From positions 110,019,375 through 110,083,374 of the forward strand of contig CM034546.1 in the NCBI GenBank assembly GCA_020055645.1: a stretch of DNA of 64,000 nt, in the 5' to 3' direction. The notes beneath the pieces were generated by a model that did not search any database, was not told where the DNA came from, and worked only from the letters and a program-made list of their open reading frames with translations. This document shows positions 39,801-50,400 of this stretch, piece after piece (within the stretch, counting starts at the first letter, position 1; each line of letters opens with the position of its first letter). Origin of the DNA: Tomocerus qinae (Eukaryota > Arthropoda > Collembola > Entomobryomorpha > Tomoceridae). Made by a program: the position numbers and the translations under genes.

Positions 39801-42800
39801 TTTAACAAATCCTTGTCTCGTAAATTTCGCAATACGTAATGAGGATTGTTGTTTACCGTTGAGTACTGTAATATAGATATAAGAAGGTTTTGTTAAATCA
39901 ATTCTTAAAATATTATTGTAAATTATAGATTATCAATAAATTGAACGATACTAAAATATTACGCTTTTTATCTGCTTGTCTTCTTGGAATCATCTCGTCC
40001 TAGTTTGCACACCTGTTCTTTCACAAAACGGTGAAACAATACTGGGTTGGAGACAGTGTCAGTTCTGGAGTAACGGTAGCATTGTAACTGGGTTTTCAGG
40101 TTTCAGTCAATCCCGAAGTCAGAATTGTAAAGTCTTCCTTTCCTCTTCTGGTCAGGCTAGGTCAATCCCGGAGTTCTTCAGAATTGTAAAGGTTCTCTCG
40201 TCAGGCTTGATCAATCACGGAGTTCTTCCGAATTGTACAGGTTTTGTACTGGTACAAAATTTTTTTTTCTTTTTCACTCGGTTTCGGTAGCATTTGTAAA
40301 ATTTTGTACTCGTACGAAACTATGAATTTTTCACTTCGAGGTTTGATTAAATCCTGGGTTTTGGCAGCATTTGTAAAGGGTTTGGCTCCCCATGTTAGGA
40401 CAAAGGGAGAGCAAACCTGCTAGGTTCGGGATCCAAGCTACAGGATATGACGAGATGAAGAGATGAGGTAAGAGATGGATATGCCGATTCGGTGAATAAA
40501 GGTTAGAGTGTACAAGTCAGAGTAGGTTTAGTGGACTGTACGACTTTATTGAGTATTAGACTGAATGGTAGTTGGGAAAGAGAGTATCTAGGAAAGAGAA
40601 GTGAATCGTGTCGCGAGTCTGAGGGAACTGGAGTTATGTTCTGGTGTCAGGACTTATAAAGGTTCGGGTCATTTGGATAGAAGGGAATGGAATTGGTTAG
40701 GTAAATGTGGTGTATTTGAGGTGCGGAATGGCTGGTAAGGGGTGGACGAACGTGTGTGTAGGACACACCTTACAAAGCTACCCTTACCTGGATATGCTCT
40801 TAACATTTGTTTAGGTTGAATTATCGTTGCCTGAGTAGGTAAAGGAAATAGAGATGACTGTTTTTTATGGGTCTTTACAGTAATTCAGATATATTAGGAG
40901 GAACTCTATGTGTATGACTCGTGATGGTCCACATCCATAATACAATACAACGGTGGGAAATTGATCACTCGTGATGAAAGAATGATTTACACCTGGAACT
41001 TTTTACTCTCGGAGGGATGCATTGTGTATCTTGCTGGGATTGTGACCCTAATCTGAAAATTATTTTTTAAAGTGAGACCGCTTTTAAGTTCCAACGAGTA
41101 ATATTTCAAAGTGCATCTCATTTGAGTCAAAACAATGAACCGACCTCACCCAAAGGCAACTATAATTAACGTGTAATCCCTTTTGTTTGAATCTCATCCA
41201 AGAATTTTGACAATTGTTACTTTGTTTAACCTTCCTGATATTATACGCAGTTTCCTTCTAGTATACTAGCTTGTTAGTGCTTTGTAATTTTGTAGTGTGT
41301 CAGCTGATACGAAATAATGATTTTACATTTCAGAACTGCTTTCTTGTCTGCACATAATCTTGTCATATTCTTGGCCCGTGTGAGTTTGTTTTTCTTTTGG
41401 AAGATGATGAAGATTTCCTCTTTTGATATTTTGTTTTTCTCTCGCTCTGTTGGAGACTTTTATCTTTTTTGCACTGCTTTTCTTTTCGTTTTCATTTAGA
41501 AGTTTGATTATTTTGTGAAAGGCAAACCATGAATGTCCTTTAAGCTTGTATATGTTACATTTTGTATACTTTGTCGCTGAAAGAACAAGCTTTGGTAGTC
41601 CCTTGTATTTGTTTGTTCCTTTCTCGGCTCGGTAATCTCTATTTGTATTATACGTAGTGTCTTAAGTTGCAAAAGATCTTTTGTGCTATTTCTATAGCGC
41701 TTTTTGATCTTAGTCAAGAGGTTTGGTTCATGTAATGTAAACCCAGGTGCTTTTCTACGATTCTTATTTTACGGGTTTTTATTATCCTACTTTTGCTTCT
41801 TTATACCTATATAAATACGACTACCACACAACAGAGTACGTCACGGGACAACAAAACCCTCTTGAATTGTTTCATTTCCTTTTTTCTTTTCCGTTTGTCT
41901 TGCACTATTTGTCTTCTGCTTTTGCAACATAGAATCAATAGAGAATGATGAAATGGAATAAAATAAATCCAGCCATGCAACTTTAGTGTTTGAAATATTA
42001 TTCAGATACCCTACAGTATTTCAAGTATCAAAATCCAAGTACTTCTAAATCTAAAAATCCTGGTATATTTCAAGAATCATAGAAATGTTTACTACTGAAA
42101 CAGACAAGGTACCTAACGTATGTAAGTGGAAAATAATGAGCAGATGTTCTTTTATATTCTGAGAATTTGTTGAATCTTTGCTTAGTGGTGGTTCTCATTT
42201 TGACGAAGTAAAATGGAAAAAGTAGGTAGTAAATCTGTGAGAAATTGAGTGAGCTGTTATTTTACTTATGAATCATTTCTGCAATGCCTGACGTCAGTTT
42301 CTGGTTAAAGTACCTAACCCGAGAGAGCTGGAGTCGAGAAAAAAAGGATCTATTTAATTTAATGTTTTGTTGATGTGATACTTTGGTTAGTTTGCTTTTG
42401 TAGCAATTGGAAACAAAACTGAAACTAGTTGGGATGGGTTTGTCATGCCCTTTTATATACATGTGCTCCGATGCGGATGTTATCTGCATTCAAGTAGGAT
42501 AATAGCAATGCATTTTGGAGAGGCTGGTCGGGAAGATATTTATTCATATAATATCATTTATGGAAGTTGAGTCCTTTGTAGAAAAATGAAAAGATTCCTC
42601 GACTCATGGTGTTGCTTTATTGCTACAATATCGTATATTACACTCCAATGGGACGAAACAGATATTCTATTTACACTACAGTAAACTAAGTATATAATTA
42701 TATACTCTCTGTAAAAAGAGCTTACACTTCATGACTACTGAATATAATATAACGTAGAGATGTTTGTGTAAACCCAAAGTAAACTGTTGAGCGAGTGTAA

Positions 42801-45800
42801 TACTTAAAAGATGGGCATTGTAATGAAACCGGAACTATGGAACGAAATCCCAGTTTGTTTGCTGGCAGTTGGAGTAAACATCATTTTGCTACATGTGTAG
42901 TAATAAATATATTCTAAGAACGTACGCAGTAGGTAGATATGATTCTGTATCATATTCCATGCTCCTGCGCTTCGCGAACCTGATAAGTATTCTAGTTTAT
43001 TACATTAACTGACGTAAGTTTTGTAGGTATGTAAAGTAATTTATGTAGGTAAATGTACTTATTAGGAGCTAAAGAGTTAGCTTGTTTACTATGTGATGCA
43101 CATGCAATGTAAGCATGTACTATTAGACAATTATTGATACCGAGAAGAGTTAAAAAGGTATGAAATGCTCTCGGGAAGGAAAGTTGTATGTTTTAGCTAT
43201 TTTCCAGGGTTTATAAGGATATAGGATGCTCACGATTAGCACAAAAGCTACCTCATCATAACGTAACATGAGTGGCCATTTGTATTGTGTTTTGTGTGCA
43301 TTGTGTGTGCATGGATGGACTCGGAGTCTCTCTGTATGTGGTAAACTGGTGACTAGTCACTCTACTCATTCCATTTCAATGAGACCAGAATGCATTAGTT
43401 TTCGTTATAGCTTTATGGGGTTATTATATCTATTAAATATATGTACATACATGGGTACTAATAAAAAGGTACTGGATACACATTTAATGATTGCGATTCT
43501 TATTGAATGAACTGCTGCTGGAACTGAATGGGTTAGCAGTGAGTGACTTCATTATCATGAAATAGTGCTAGAGAATTTTTTCATTAGGTTCTTCTATATT
43601 CAACATTTTCATGGTGTTCTAAAGTAATTTGGCACACCTGGTTTAGTTTGTTACTCTATATTTACCTGGTACAATGAAAACACATTATCCTACTATGCTA
43701 TTACATTACAAGAAGGGGCTTATTCACTCATCAAATCATGTCCTAGTCCTCTACTTTTACATTTCATCGTGTTTTCCCCTTGATTGGTTTCGCTTCGTTG
43801 TAAATTGTCATGTAATGTGCAAAGCTGTAATAATTCTAGATAATAATATAATTTGAGCATTGCATCTAGTCCGTTTTTGTATCAGTTCTCATTTCCTACG
43901 TGTCATTTCTACAGAAATTTGGTCGACCGTCCGTTGTCTCTCCCTGTGTGTCTTTTCTCTATCTATATTTATATTGTATTATGAATTGTCCCTCTCATGT
44001 CCCTTTTTCACTAATGCACTACTTAGTAGATATGGAGTATACTACTAGTAGAGTGGATTAGAATTGGTTAGAACATAATGGAATAAAAGGGTTAGAGTGG
44101 TGAATCGAGTGAATTGCAAAGGAAATACGAGGGGTTTAAAGAGAAATGAATGAAAATGACTTGTTTGGCTGATTCTGAGTTGATGACGATAATGATGATG
44201 ATTATGATGGAGAATGGAAGGGTTTGAATTGGTAATAGCAGAGTTGGACTGTCAGCTAGTATAGTTATTATGTCTTTTATCCACGTTTTAGTGTGTGTGT
44301 TGATGTGCAGTGTGAAATGTAATGATGTGCTTGTGTGCATTTTACAACTACCAGAGTTTTCTGACACCATGAGTCATATTGTCCCATAATGTGATGTGTT
44401 TTAGACTGTGAATGATGTGTATATATGATTATTGTTTGAGATATGATGACACTGATTGGAATGGTGTAGACTGTTATGACTGTAAATGAATTGTAATATT
44501 ATTTGATTGATTATTCTAGGAGACTGTGGGGAGAAAAAGAGCAAGAAGCGACGGACAAGTGGGAGCGGAGGTCTGAATGAGAATCTCACTTCGATTTCAT
44601 TGCCCAAGAGCTCTCCGTCAATAACGAGTGGCCATCATGTTCCAGTTCCTTTTTCACAGCAGTCACCCGACACCACAACTCAAACGCCCCAGGTATAATT
44701 GGACACCATAATATGCCTAACAGTTACATCTTGTCTCCCGCAAGGATGATGAGGATTATTAAAATGGATCAATATTTGACTTTTGAATTATGATTTTTAT
44801 AGACGGACATGTCACCTGCTTCTTCCGTATCTTCAGAGCCTTCCTCAGCTACGATATTCAGCTCGGCGGGAGGGAACGGTGGAAGTCGATCAACAAACTC
44901 AACGCCGACGCCCACATCAAGTGCCAGTTCCAGCAGGAATGTTAGCACCCCGCCGGCGAAGGGACAAGCCCAGTGTGGGTTTGCCTGGCCACCGCCTCCT
45001 ACGTCACAGGCGCAAACGGCTCCATTCTGGCCGAATACAACAATTAATAATAATCCGAATAATACAAATACCACTGGAAAGAAAAATACCAGCGCTCCTG
45101 CAAAGAAGCCTGGATACCAACATCATTTGATTCCTAAAGTTGCCAAGAGGTCGGCATCCCCTTGTCCGAATATTGACGTGAGACAAATTCCGTTGGAGCA
45201 AAACAGACCACCTCCTAGACAAACTCCGATTTCGATAAGAAATGCTCCAGCAGCCGGTGCTAGTCATCCAAACCAAAATCCAAACCTTAGCTTTTTCCCC
45301 ATCACTTCGTCACATGGAGATGAATTGAATTTAAATACTATGAACTTGAATATGAATACTGGCTATTCCATTTCTCCGATTCCGAATACAACTAACAATG
45401 CGAATACTCTGCAATTTGCACAGACTGTTGTCAATGCCAATGTTAATACGATCAATGGGAATTCTCTGCCTATACAAATCCAAAGAGTTATCACAGGGAC
45501 AAACCCCGGTACAACTACAAATGCTTTACTCCCGCAAGCTCTTCCGAGTTCCATCACAATTTCAATGGTTAATCAACAACCTCAGCAGCAGCAACAACAG
45601 CAACAACAACCGACTACAACTACTGTGAATAATGTTGTTGCAGGACAGAATGTAGCTACTTCTTCGGAGACAGTTAGTGAGAAATCGCCTTTACAGTTGG
45701 TGCAGGATGTGGTGAATAGATTCCACTCGAGTCCGAAAACAGAGGAAGGAAACAGTGGTGGAAAGGAAGTTGTAAATGGGTCAACGGAATCCACTTCTGT

Positions 45801-47445
45801 GACAAATATCAATCGGAAAGAACAAAGTTCGGCGACAAGTTCCAGCCCTGTTGGAAGTAGCACTCCGAATGAGCCGTCAACAACACCAAATGAAGTCGAA
45901 ACGGTCGAGCTTGAAATTCAGATACCTGCTACCTCTTCTAGCGCTAATGTTACAAGTACCATTAACAATAGCAAGACCAATAAGTCAGATGACGATAGTA
46001 TAAGAATCATTGCGGAGACTATAGGGAATAAAACAAATGGGGCTGTCAGCATTGTGGAAGTCACAAATTCAAGCGAAGCAAAATCCGTGCCGCCGAGTCC
46101 CTCTCTGAGTACAGCTAGTGCAACGATCGTCAGCGGAGTTCCGTTGATTTCCAATACTACATCTATGACGACAACAACGAGCAGCACTGGCACCGTTCCG
46201 ATCATGACGGCGATGTGTGCTCCGATGGCTTCCACTGCAACAAATACAATAATCAACTGTGCAACGACGACAACTACTTCGAATGCTAATACGTTGACAC
46301 TAAATGCTCTGAGTAATTTGAGTGCCATCAGCGGTGGGACAAATCAGCCGCTAATTCTTCAACAGTCTACTGATCAGAATACTGGTCAAAATTCAACTTT
46401 CCTCACAGCTACTTCTGCAGGACCTCAATCTCTTCGCTATCCCATTTTCCAGACAATCCAGCCTTTTTTCCTGAATTCAACGGGTGCACCTGGGGGCTCA
46501 CTAATAATCTCACCACAATCTCAGCCTCACACAACAGAAACTTTAGGACAACAGTCTTTCATTTACGATCATCAGTCCCACACTCAGCATCAAAATACAG
46601 ATGGCATTCAGCCAATGCTCCAACAAACGACGATGGTTCTGGATCCGAATGTCTGTGGAAATACAGGGGGAATTGTTGGCGGTCCTAAGAAAAAGAAGAA
46701 GAGATTGAGTAAAAAGCAACAGCAACAACAAGCCCAGCTCCAGCTTCAACAGCAGCTTCTTTTGCAACAGCTCCATCAACAAGCCCAGCAGCAACAAGCA
46801 GCAGCGACAATCCCTCTGACCATTTTCCCCCAGTCTTTCAACTTAGGCAACTTGGGTCATCAAGGATTCAGCCTTCAACCGATGAACATGAATATGAATA
46901 TGAATTTCTTCCCCACCCCAACAATACTAACGTTACCGAATCTAATTTTAAATCCAGCGGATGGAACTCTTTTCATTCAGCCTTCAACACCTTTGTCTGC
47001 TGCTCAGCAAACTGTTAAATTGGGTCAGTTTCCGCTGGCGGCAGCTCCACAACAATCAGTACAACAACCGAATCTTATCGCTCCGAAAAAAGATATAATT
47101 ACGACAACTGCATCAACGACCACGATTCTATCATCAGATCTACTGAAAACAAGTCCAACTTCAGGTGATATCGGATCAGATGACTCGAGGCAAAACGCAA
47201 CACCGGATTCAAGCACTAATGACCTACAGTTGAGTTTATCTGTAACAAATCCAAGTCAACCAAATTCCATTACTCTCAGCCTCCAACCACACACAACAAC
47301 GATAGGGACCACCAACTCTCAGAAGAAAATTGCTGTCAAAAGTAAAGCTGTGAGCAGTAGTAGTAGTGCTGTTAAAAGGGTTTTCACACAGAAGCAAATT
47401 CTTCCGAAAATCGACTCTACGACTCCATCCGTAGAAAATGGCTGA
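18883..47445 (+). CDS. sba: Methyl-CpG-binding-domain protein of the MBD5/6 (six-banded) family, 5 coding exons, about 1,799 aa
   Basis: Exons: 18883-21197, 28139-28262, 28777-28921, 44520-44692 and 44803-47445 (5,400 nt, phases consistent, ending TGA). Residues 1-740 are low complexity, rich in Asn, Ser, Gln and His. The MBD lies at about 745-815 and is assembled from three exons: PKGWKRE, then IFYISPSGTKLRTWDELKNY, then SDGTCKCGLSCPL and FSFDPK. The CKCGL..CPL signature and FxFDP are distinctive of MBD5/6 rather than MBD1-4 or MeCP2. A downstream LLCNHKRK motif is also shared. Basic nuclear-localisation clusters sit near 867 (KKSKKRR) and 1548 (KKKKKRLSKK). PolyQ tracts lie at about 1180-1190 and 1552-1580. 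Vertebrate MBD5/6 bind the PR-DUB H2A deubiquitinase through this MBD and may not read methyl-CpG. No PWWP domain is recognised. Start: first ATG in a frame open from a stop at 18787. Confidence 0.88.
21198..28138 (+). other. First long intron of the MBD5/6 gene (6.9 kb)
   Basis: It begins with GTACCT after ATATCAG and ends with TTTTTTCTATTTCAG. It splits the MBD between FYI and SPSGT. The exon 1 frame happens to stay open for about 150 bases into the intron (stop near 21352), which would truncate the MBD if retained. Inside there are no organised repeats beyond a short TAAGCTAAGC-type direct repeat at about 27070-27110. Open frames near 21773-22407 show no protein signature. Confidence 0.75.
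35583..35586. repeat. Target-site duplication, left copy (AAGC)
   Basis: The four bases AAGC immediately precede the left LTR and recur immediately after the right LTR at 40775-40778. A 4-bp duplication is typical of Ty3/Gypsy-class and some BEL-class integrases. Confidence 0.8.
35587..35989 (-). repeat. LTR (left copy; 3' LTR of the minus-strand element)
   Basis: It is 403 bp and identical by eye to 40372-40774. On the minus strand it starts TGTAAGGTGTG and ends CCCTTTACA. TATAA lies near 35868-35876 and the polyadenylation signal AATAAA (TTTATT on +) at 35760-35765, the order expected for U3-R-U5. Confidence 0.95.
35990..36000 (-). other. Candidate polypurine tract of the LTR element
   Basis: On the minus strand this reads CGACGGGAGGT and directly abuts the LTR. 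A purine-rich tract is required at this place for plus-strand priming. It is short, and the T and C interruptions make it only moderately convincing. Confidence 0.45.
37253..37441. repeat. Tandem array, about 6.5 copies of a 29-30 bp unit, inside the LTR element
   Basis: The unit begins GTGGCCATCTGCAGGT and is followed by a variable GA/TA-rich segment ending in ACAAAA. Copies start near 37253, 37282, 37311, 37341, 37370, 37399 and a partial one at about 37428. Copies vary between CAGG and CATG after CTG. Several overlapping frames stay open on the minus strand through the repeat, which explains the cluster of 72-88 codon frames here; they are not considered genes. Confidence 0.85.
38391..38720. 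repeat. Dispersed repeat, four copies of a 30-bp motif inside the LTR element
   Basis: A motif of the form GTCTGC-n4-5-CTTTC-n5-CA(T/C)CCGCAAACTT occurs near 38393, 38532, 38595 and 38685. It is separated by AT-rich filler of roughly 35-110 bp. The ends (GTCTGC and GCAGAC/GCAAAC) are complementary, so each copy could form a small hairpin. Confidence 0.75.
39647..39798. repeat. Tandem triplication of a 53-55 bp unit inside the LTR element
   Basis: Units start at 39647, 39702 and 39755 with AGGATCACGCTTTCAACACG, followed by TTCTGCACTGAAAT. The first two are identical except for a 2-bp difference near their ends. The third diverges after GAAAT. The near-identity indicates recent expansion. Confidence 0.9.
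40105..40250. repeat. Degenerate tandem repeat, three copies of about 50 bp, near the primer-site end of the LTR element
   Basis: A unit of the form TCAATC(C/A)CGGAGTTCTTC followed by GAATTGTAAAGG recurs near 40107, 40162 and 40209. It lies in what would be the transcript leader just after the primer-binding site, the usual position of packaging signals in LTR elements. A role in packaging is speculation. Confidence 0.65.
40350..40369 (-). other. Candidate tRNA-Phe primer-binding site of the LTR element
   Basis: On the minus strand, two bases after the end of the right LTR, TGCTGCCAAAACCCAGGATT resembles the complement of the tRNA-Phe 3' end (TGGTGCCGAAACCCGGGATC as I recall it), differing at 4 of 20. 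The mismatch at the third base (TGC for TGG) is unusual. Confidence 0.5.
40372..40774 (-). repeat. LTR (right copy; 5' LTR of the minus-strand element)
   Basis: Same length as, and by eye identical to, the copy at 35587-35989. As the 5' LTR on the minus strand it would drive transcription leftward through the element and antisense to the MBD gene. It is followed on the + strand by the AAGC duplication at 40775-40778. Confidence 0.95.
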
Positions 47446-50400
47446 TGTGATCTATTTCTTAAATTATAGTAATCACGTAGTAATGGAATATCTATGTAAT
47501 TACATGTACTTCTACTATAATGGAGCATAATGCCACAATAGCTTAGTACTGGGCATTGTGGATTCGTTTGAAGTCTGTCGTCGCTCTACGACATTGTTGA
47601 CGTTAGTAACTAAATGGATCCGATGTGATGAGGTTGGAGCTTAATTAATGGGAGTCGAAAGGAGGACAGATTCAATTGAACTACCTAACTAAATACAAAG
47701 TATACTTACATTGTAAAATGGAGTATGCATGGAGAAAACACATCAGCCCAGCTCCAGTGTAACTTGCCCTGCTTAAAACTGAGAAATGAAATACTGGAGA
47801 ATATGGAATGAAGCACAATCACTTTGGAACAAAGGATAAGTTGTTCTTCTATTGTAATACTACATCTAGCCATAAGTAAATATAGGTAGACATTCTATAC
47901 CCAAAAACTTATTAAATAGATCTACCCACCAGATGTACACTTATCAATATAGTACATGTTACTATACTACTTACTGTAATTCAATTGTAGTCGTACATGG
48001 TCGTATTGTAATGGTGAATGAACTTCGGTAATCAAAACAACTCATTCCATCCTAAATGGATTGACTATGGCATGCAAAACTAGATCTCTTCGCTCTCCTG
48101 TCCTTCTACTCACGGTCATGTCTTCTTTCCTATTTTCATCACTAGATTTACTCTCCAAAATGACAGGGAGACCAACCATAGCACATCAGCCAACTTGACT
48201 CCAGCTCAAATGTAGGTGGAATGAATTGGATTACTATTGGCACTATACTATACTACTACTTCTGTGACTCTAATTCTAAATGTAGCACCACTGGAATTTC
48301 AATGATTCTCTTTATCCACTTTAGCAATCATCTTGTTTCGTTTATATATTAGACACACTTATTATATTACTTGTATGTATTTACCTACTGTTTGTATTCT
48401 TCTTACACGATTCTACTATAAATCAATAATGTTACTATATAGTACATAAAGTGTAGAGCAATGCAAACACAGTAGGAATGAAAGGCGCATCAATTATTCT
48501 TTTTTCTCCTTTCCCCATCATAGCAATTACCTGCTTTCCCTGATTGAGCTCAGCTTCACTAAGCCTTCTCTACTTTACGTATTAGAATGTATAATTGAAT
48601 TCATCCAAAAGCAAAACGTCCTCCTGCAAAGACTGCCTACGGAGACCAAAGTCTCTCCATGAAATCTTAAATGAGGCTTTCCATCGTTACAAAGTGGCAG
48701 AGCATCCAGTAAATAATAATGAAGCACATGAATGCATTCTCCAAAGTTTACTTCAGCCAAGACTTGGATATTGTTATGCAAACTAAATCAGCTCTAGTCG
48801 CTAGTAATTGAATACTATACTGGATATAGTATGTACAAGGCTGAGAAACGTTTAAAAGCAGGATTATCCTCATTTTCTTATTATTTTCTTCGGATGTGTT
48901 AAATCCGTGCCTTGAAAATAAGACATCAATGTGTAGGCTATAGAAATGTCAAATAGAAAAATTTTGTACATTCTCGATTGCGCAGGTTTTCAAGATTTAT
49001 CGTTTATTTATAAGTTTATTTTCTCCTTGTAATAAAATCTGAAAGGAAATGGAAATCCTGTAAATACATTGTAAAACGTATTTAGTGATCTTTAAGGCAA
49101 TGATCGCAACTTATGCAGAGTCGTAAACTCCCGAAATTTCATAGCATTAAGAGAATCTTGAATTTTACTGATTTATGGGCAATTACGAAGTAATTATTAC
49201 TATGCAATGCATTACAATTTGAACATTTAGCAGTGGGGGTTATTAATGTTAGAAATAGAGAGCAGATTTCTTCTAGGAAGGAAAAATCAATACACCTGAG
49301 GAAGTTCTAAAATGCAATGACAGAAAAAGCACAAAAGGACGAGGATGAGAATAAGCTCCCGAGAGTCTGTCAGAATCCTGACAATCAGTTTCTATTTGTG
49401 TAGCAGAGATGAAAACAAGATTAGTTTACCCGAGTAGCAACTACTAATCGGAATTTATGTGCTCGTAATTCTAAGTTTGTGGTGAAGATCAAGGAAAGTT
49501 TTGCATCTTATTTTGGTAAATACCTTTTTACAATATAGTACAAATAGAAAATGTGTACCATTAGAATTTCCCAACATTCTTTACACTATACAATCGTACA
49601 ATTTGTATAGATTGCTAGAAATAATTGCTAAGAACTAAATCCGTTTGAACATAGTAATAGAAAGCATTGAGCGTAAAAAAAGTGGTACTGATTATGTGTC
49701 ATGTTCCTCGAATACTAATGGCAACTTTTTCTTTGAGCTGTTTTCCCCAGGTTTATTAGTGAAAGGAAATGTATTCATGCTCAGTCATGCGAACTAGTTT
49801 AGGATTTTTGTAGTTAATTGCAAAAAGGTTGGAGCAAATATAAGAATAGAATTGCTGCTAATCCGTCGACGTCTTATAATGATAAAAAAGTAGAGAAATT
49901 AAAAGGAGAACGTGTCACTGAATCTAATTTATCATCTTGATAGAACATAACATAAAAGCAAGTGATGAATGGCCATAAGGACTCAACATTTGAGTAGTGT
50001 TCCAGAATGTAGTAATGTAGTTAAGATGGTTATAATCACGCAGCAAAGTCTCTTCCGCACTTCATCCTTCATCCTTCCGTAGTGAGCAAATAAAAACTAA
50101 AGGAGCAGGGAATAATTGGTGTTTTTCAGTCCTCGCTCACTGTCACTAAAAGTCTACATGTCCGTTGCGTAGTAGAAAAGCCCCATTTCTTTCCCCTCGT
50201 TATCTACAGCATGAGGACATTTTTTCTCTCGTAATGCCATATTAAAGTAGAATCTGTGAGGAGAAATGCCATAAATGTTAGATGTCTTCAGTGCTGAAAC
50301 CAATTCATTTCGCACCATTACATTTCTATCAATTGAGCCGTGGACAACTGAGTCGAGTGGATGGAACTCTTATATACATATGCTGTGCTGCTTTGGTTGA

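Larger units (their letters stand above)
35587..40774 (-). mobile_element. Non-autonomous (LARD-like) LTR retrotransposon, 5,188 bp, complete
   Basis: Two 403-bp LTRs (35587-35989 and 40372-40774) are identical by eye. They begin TGTAA and end TTACA, and are bounded by an AAGC duplication. Orientation is minus. A 20-base site at 40350-40369, two bases inside the right LTR, reads TGCTGCCAAAACCCAGGATT on the minus strand. It matches the complement of the metazoan tRNA-Phe 3' end at about 16 of 20 positions (recalled, not searched). The other LTR is preceded on the minus strand by a short purine tract (GACGGGAGG). Within each LTR, TATAA precedes AATAAA only on the minus strand. The 4.38-kb interior has no recognisable gag, protease, reverse transcriptase, RNase H or integrase; the longest frames are about 100 codons. 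It is instead made of repeat arrays. Identical LTRs imply recent insertion, so enzymes must have been supplied in trans. It is antisense to the host gene. Confidence 0.9.
28922..44519 (+). other. Giant intron of the MBD5/6 gene (15.6 kb) hosting an LTR retrotransposon
   Basis: It begins GTGAGATT at 28922 and ends TTATTCTAG at 44519; a one-base phase is conserved across it. Outside the retrotransposon at 35587-40774 it contains no coding sequence I can support, only AT-rich DNA and simple-sequence patches such as GATGATGATTATGATGG near 44190. Nested non-coding RNAs cannot be excluded. Confidence 0.75.

Noticed and set aside
39976-40290. 104-codon + strand frame inside the LTR element
   Set aside because: It runs antisense to the inferred element transcript, covers a degenerate tandem repeat, ends in a poly-F run, and has no gag/pol resemblance.
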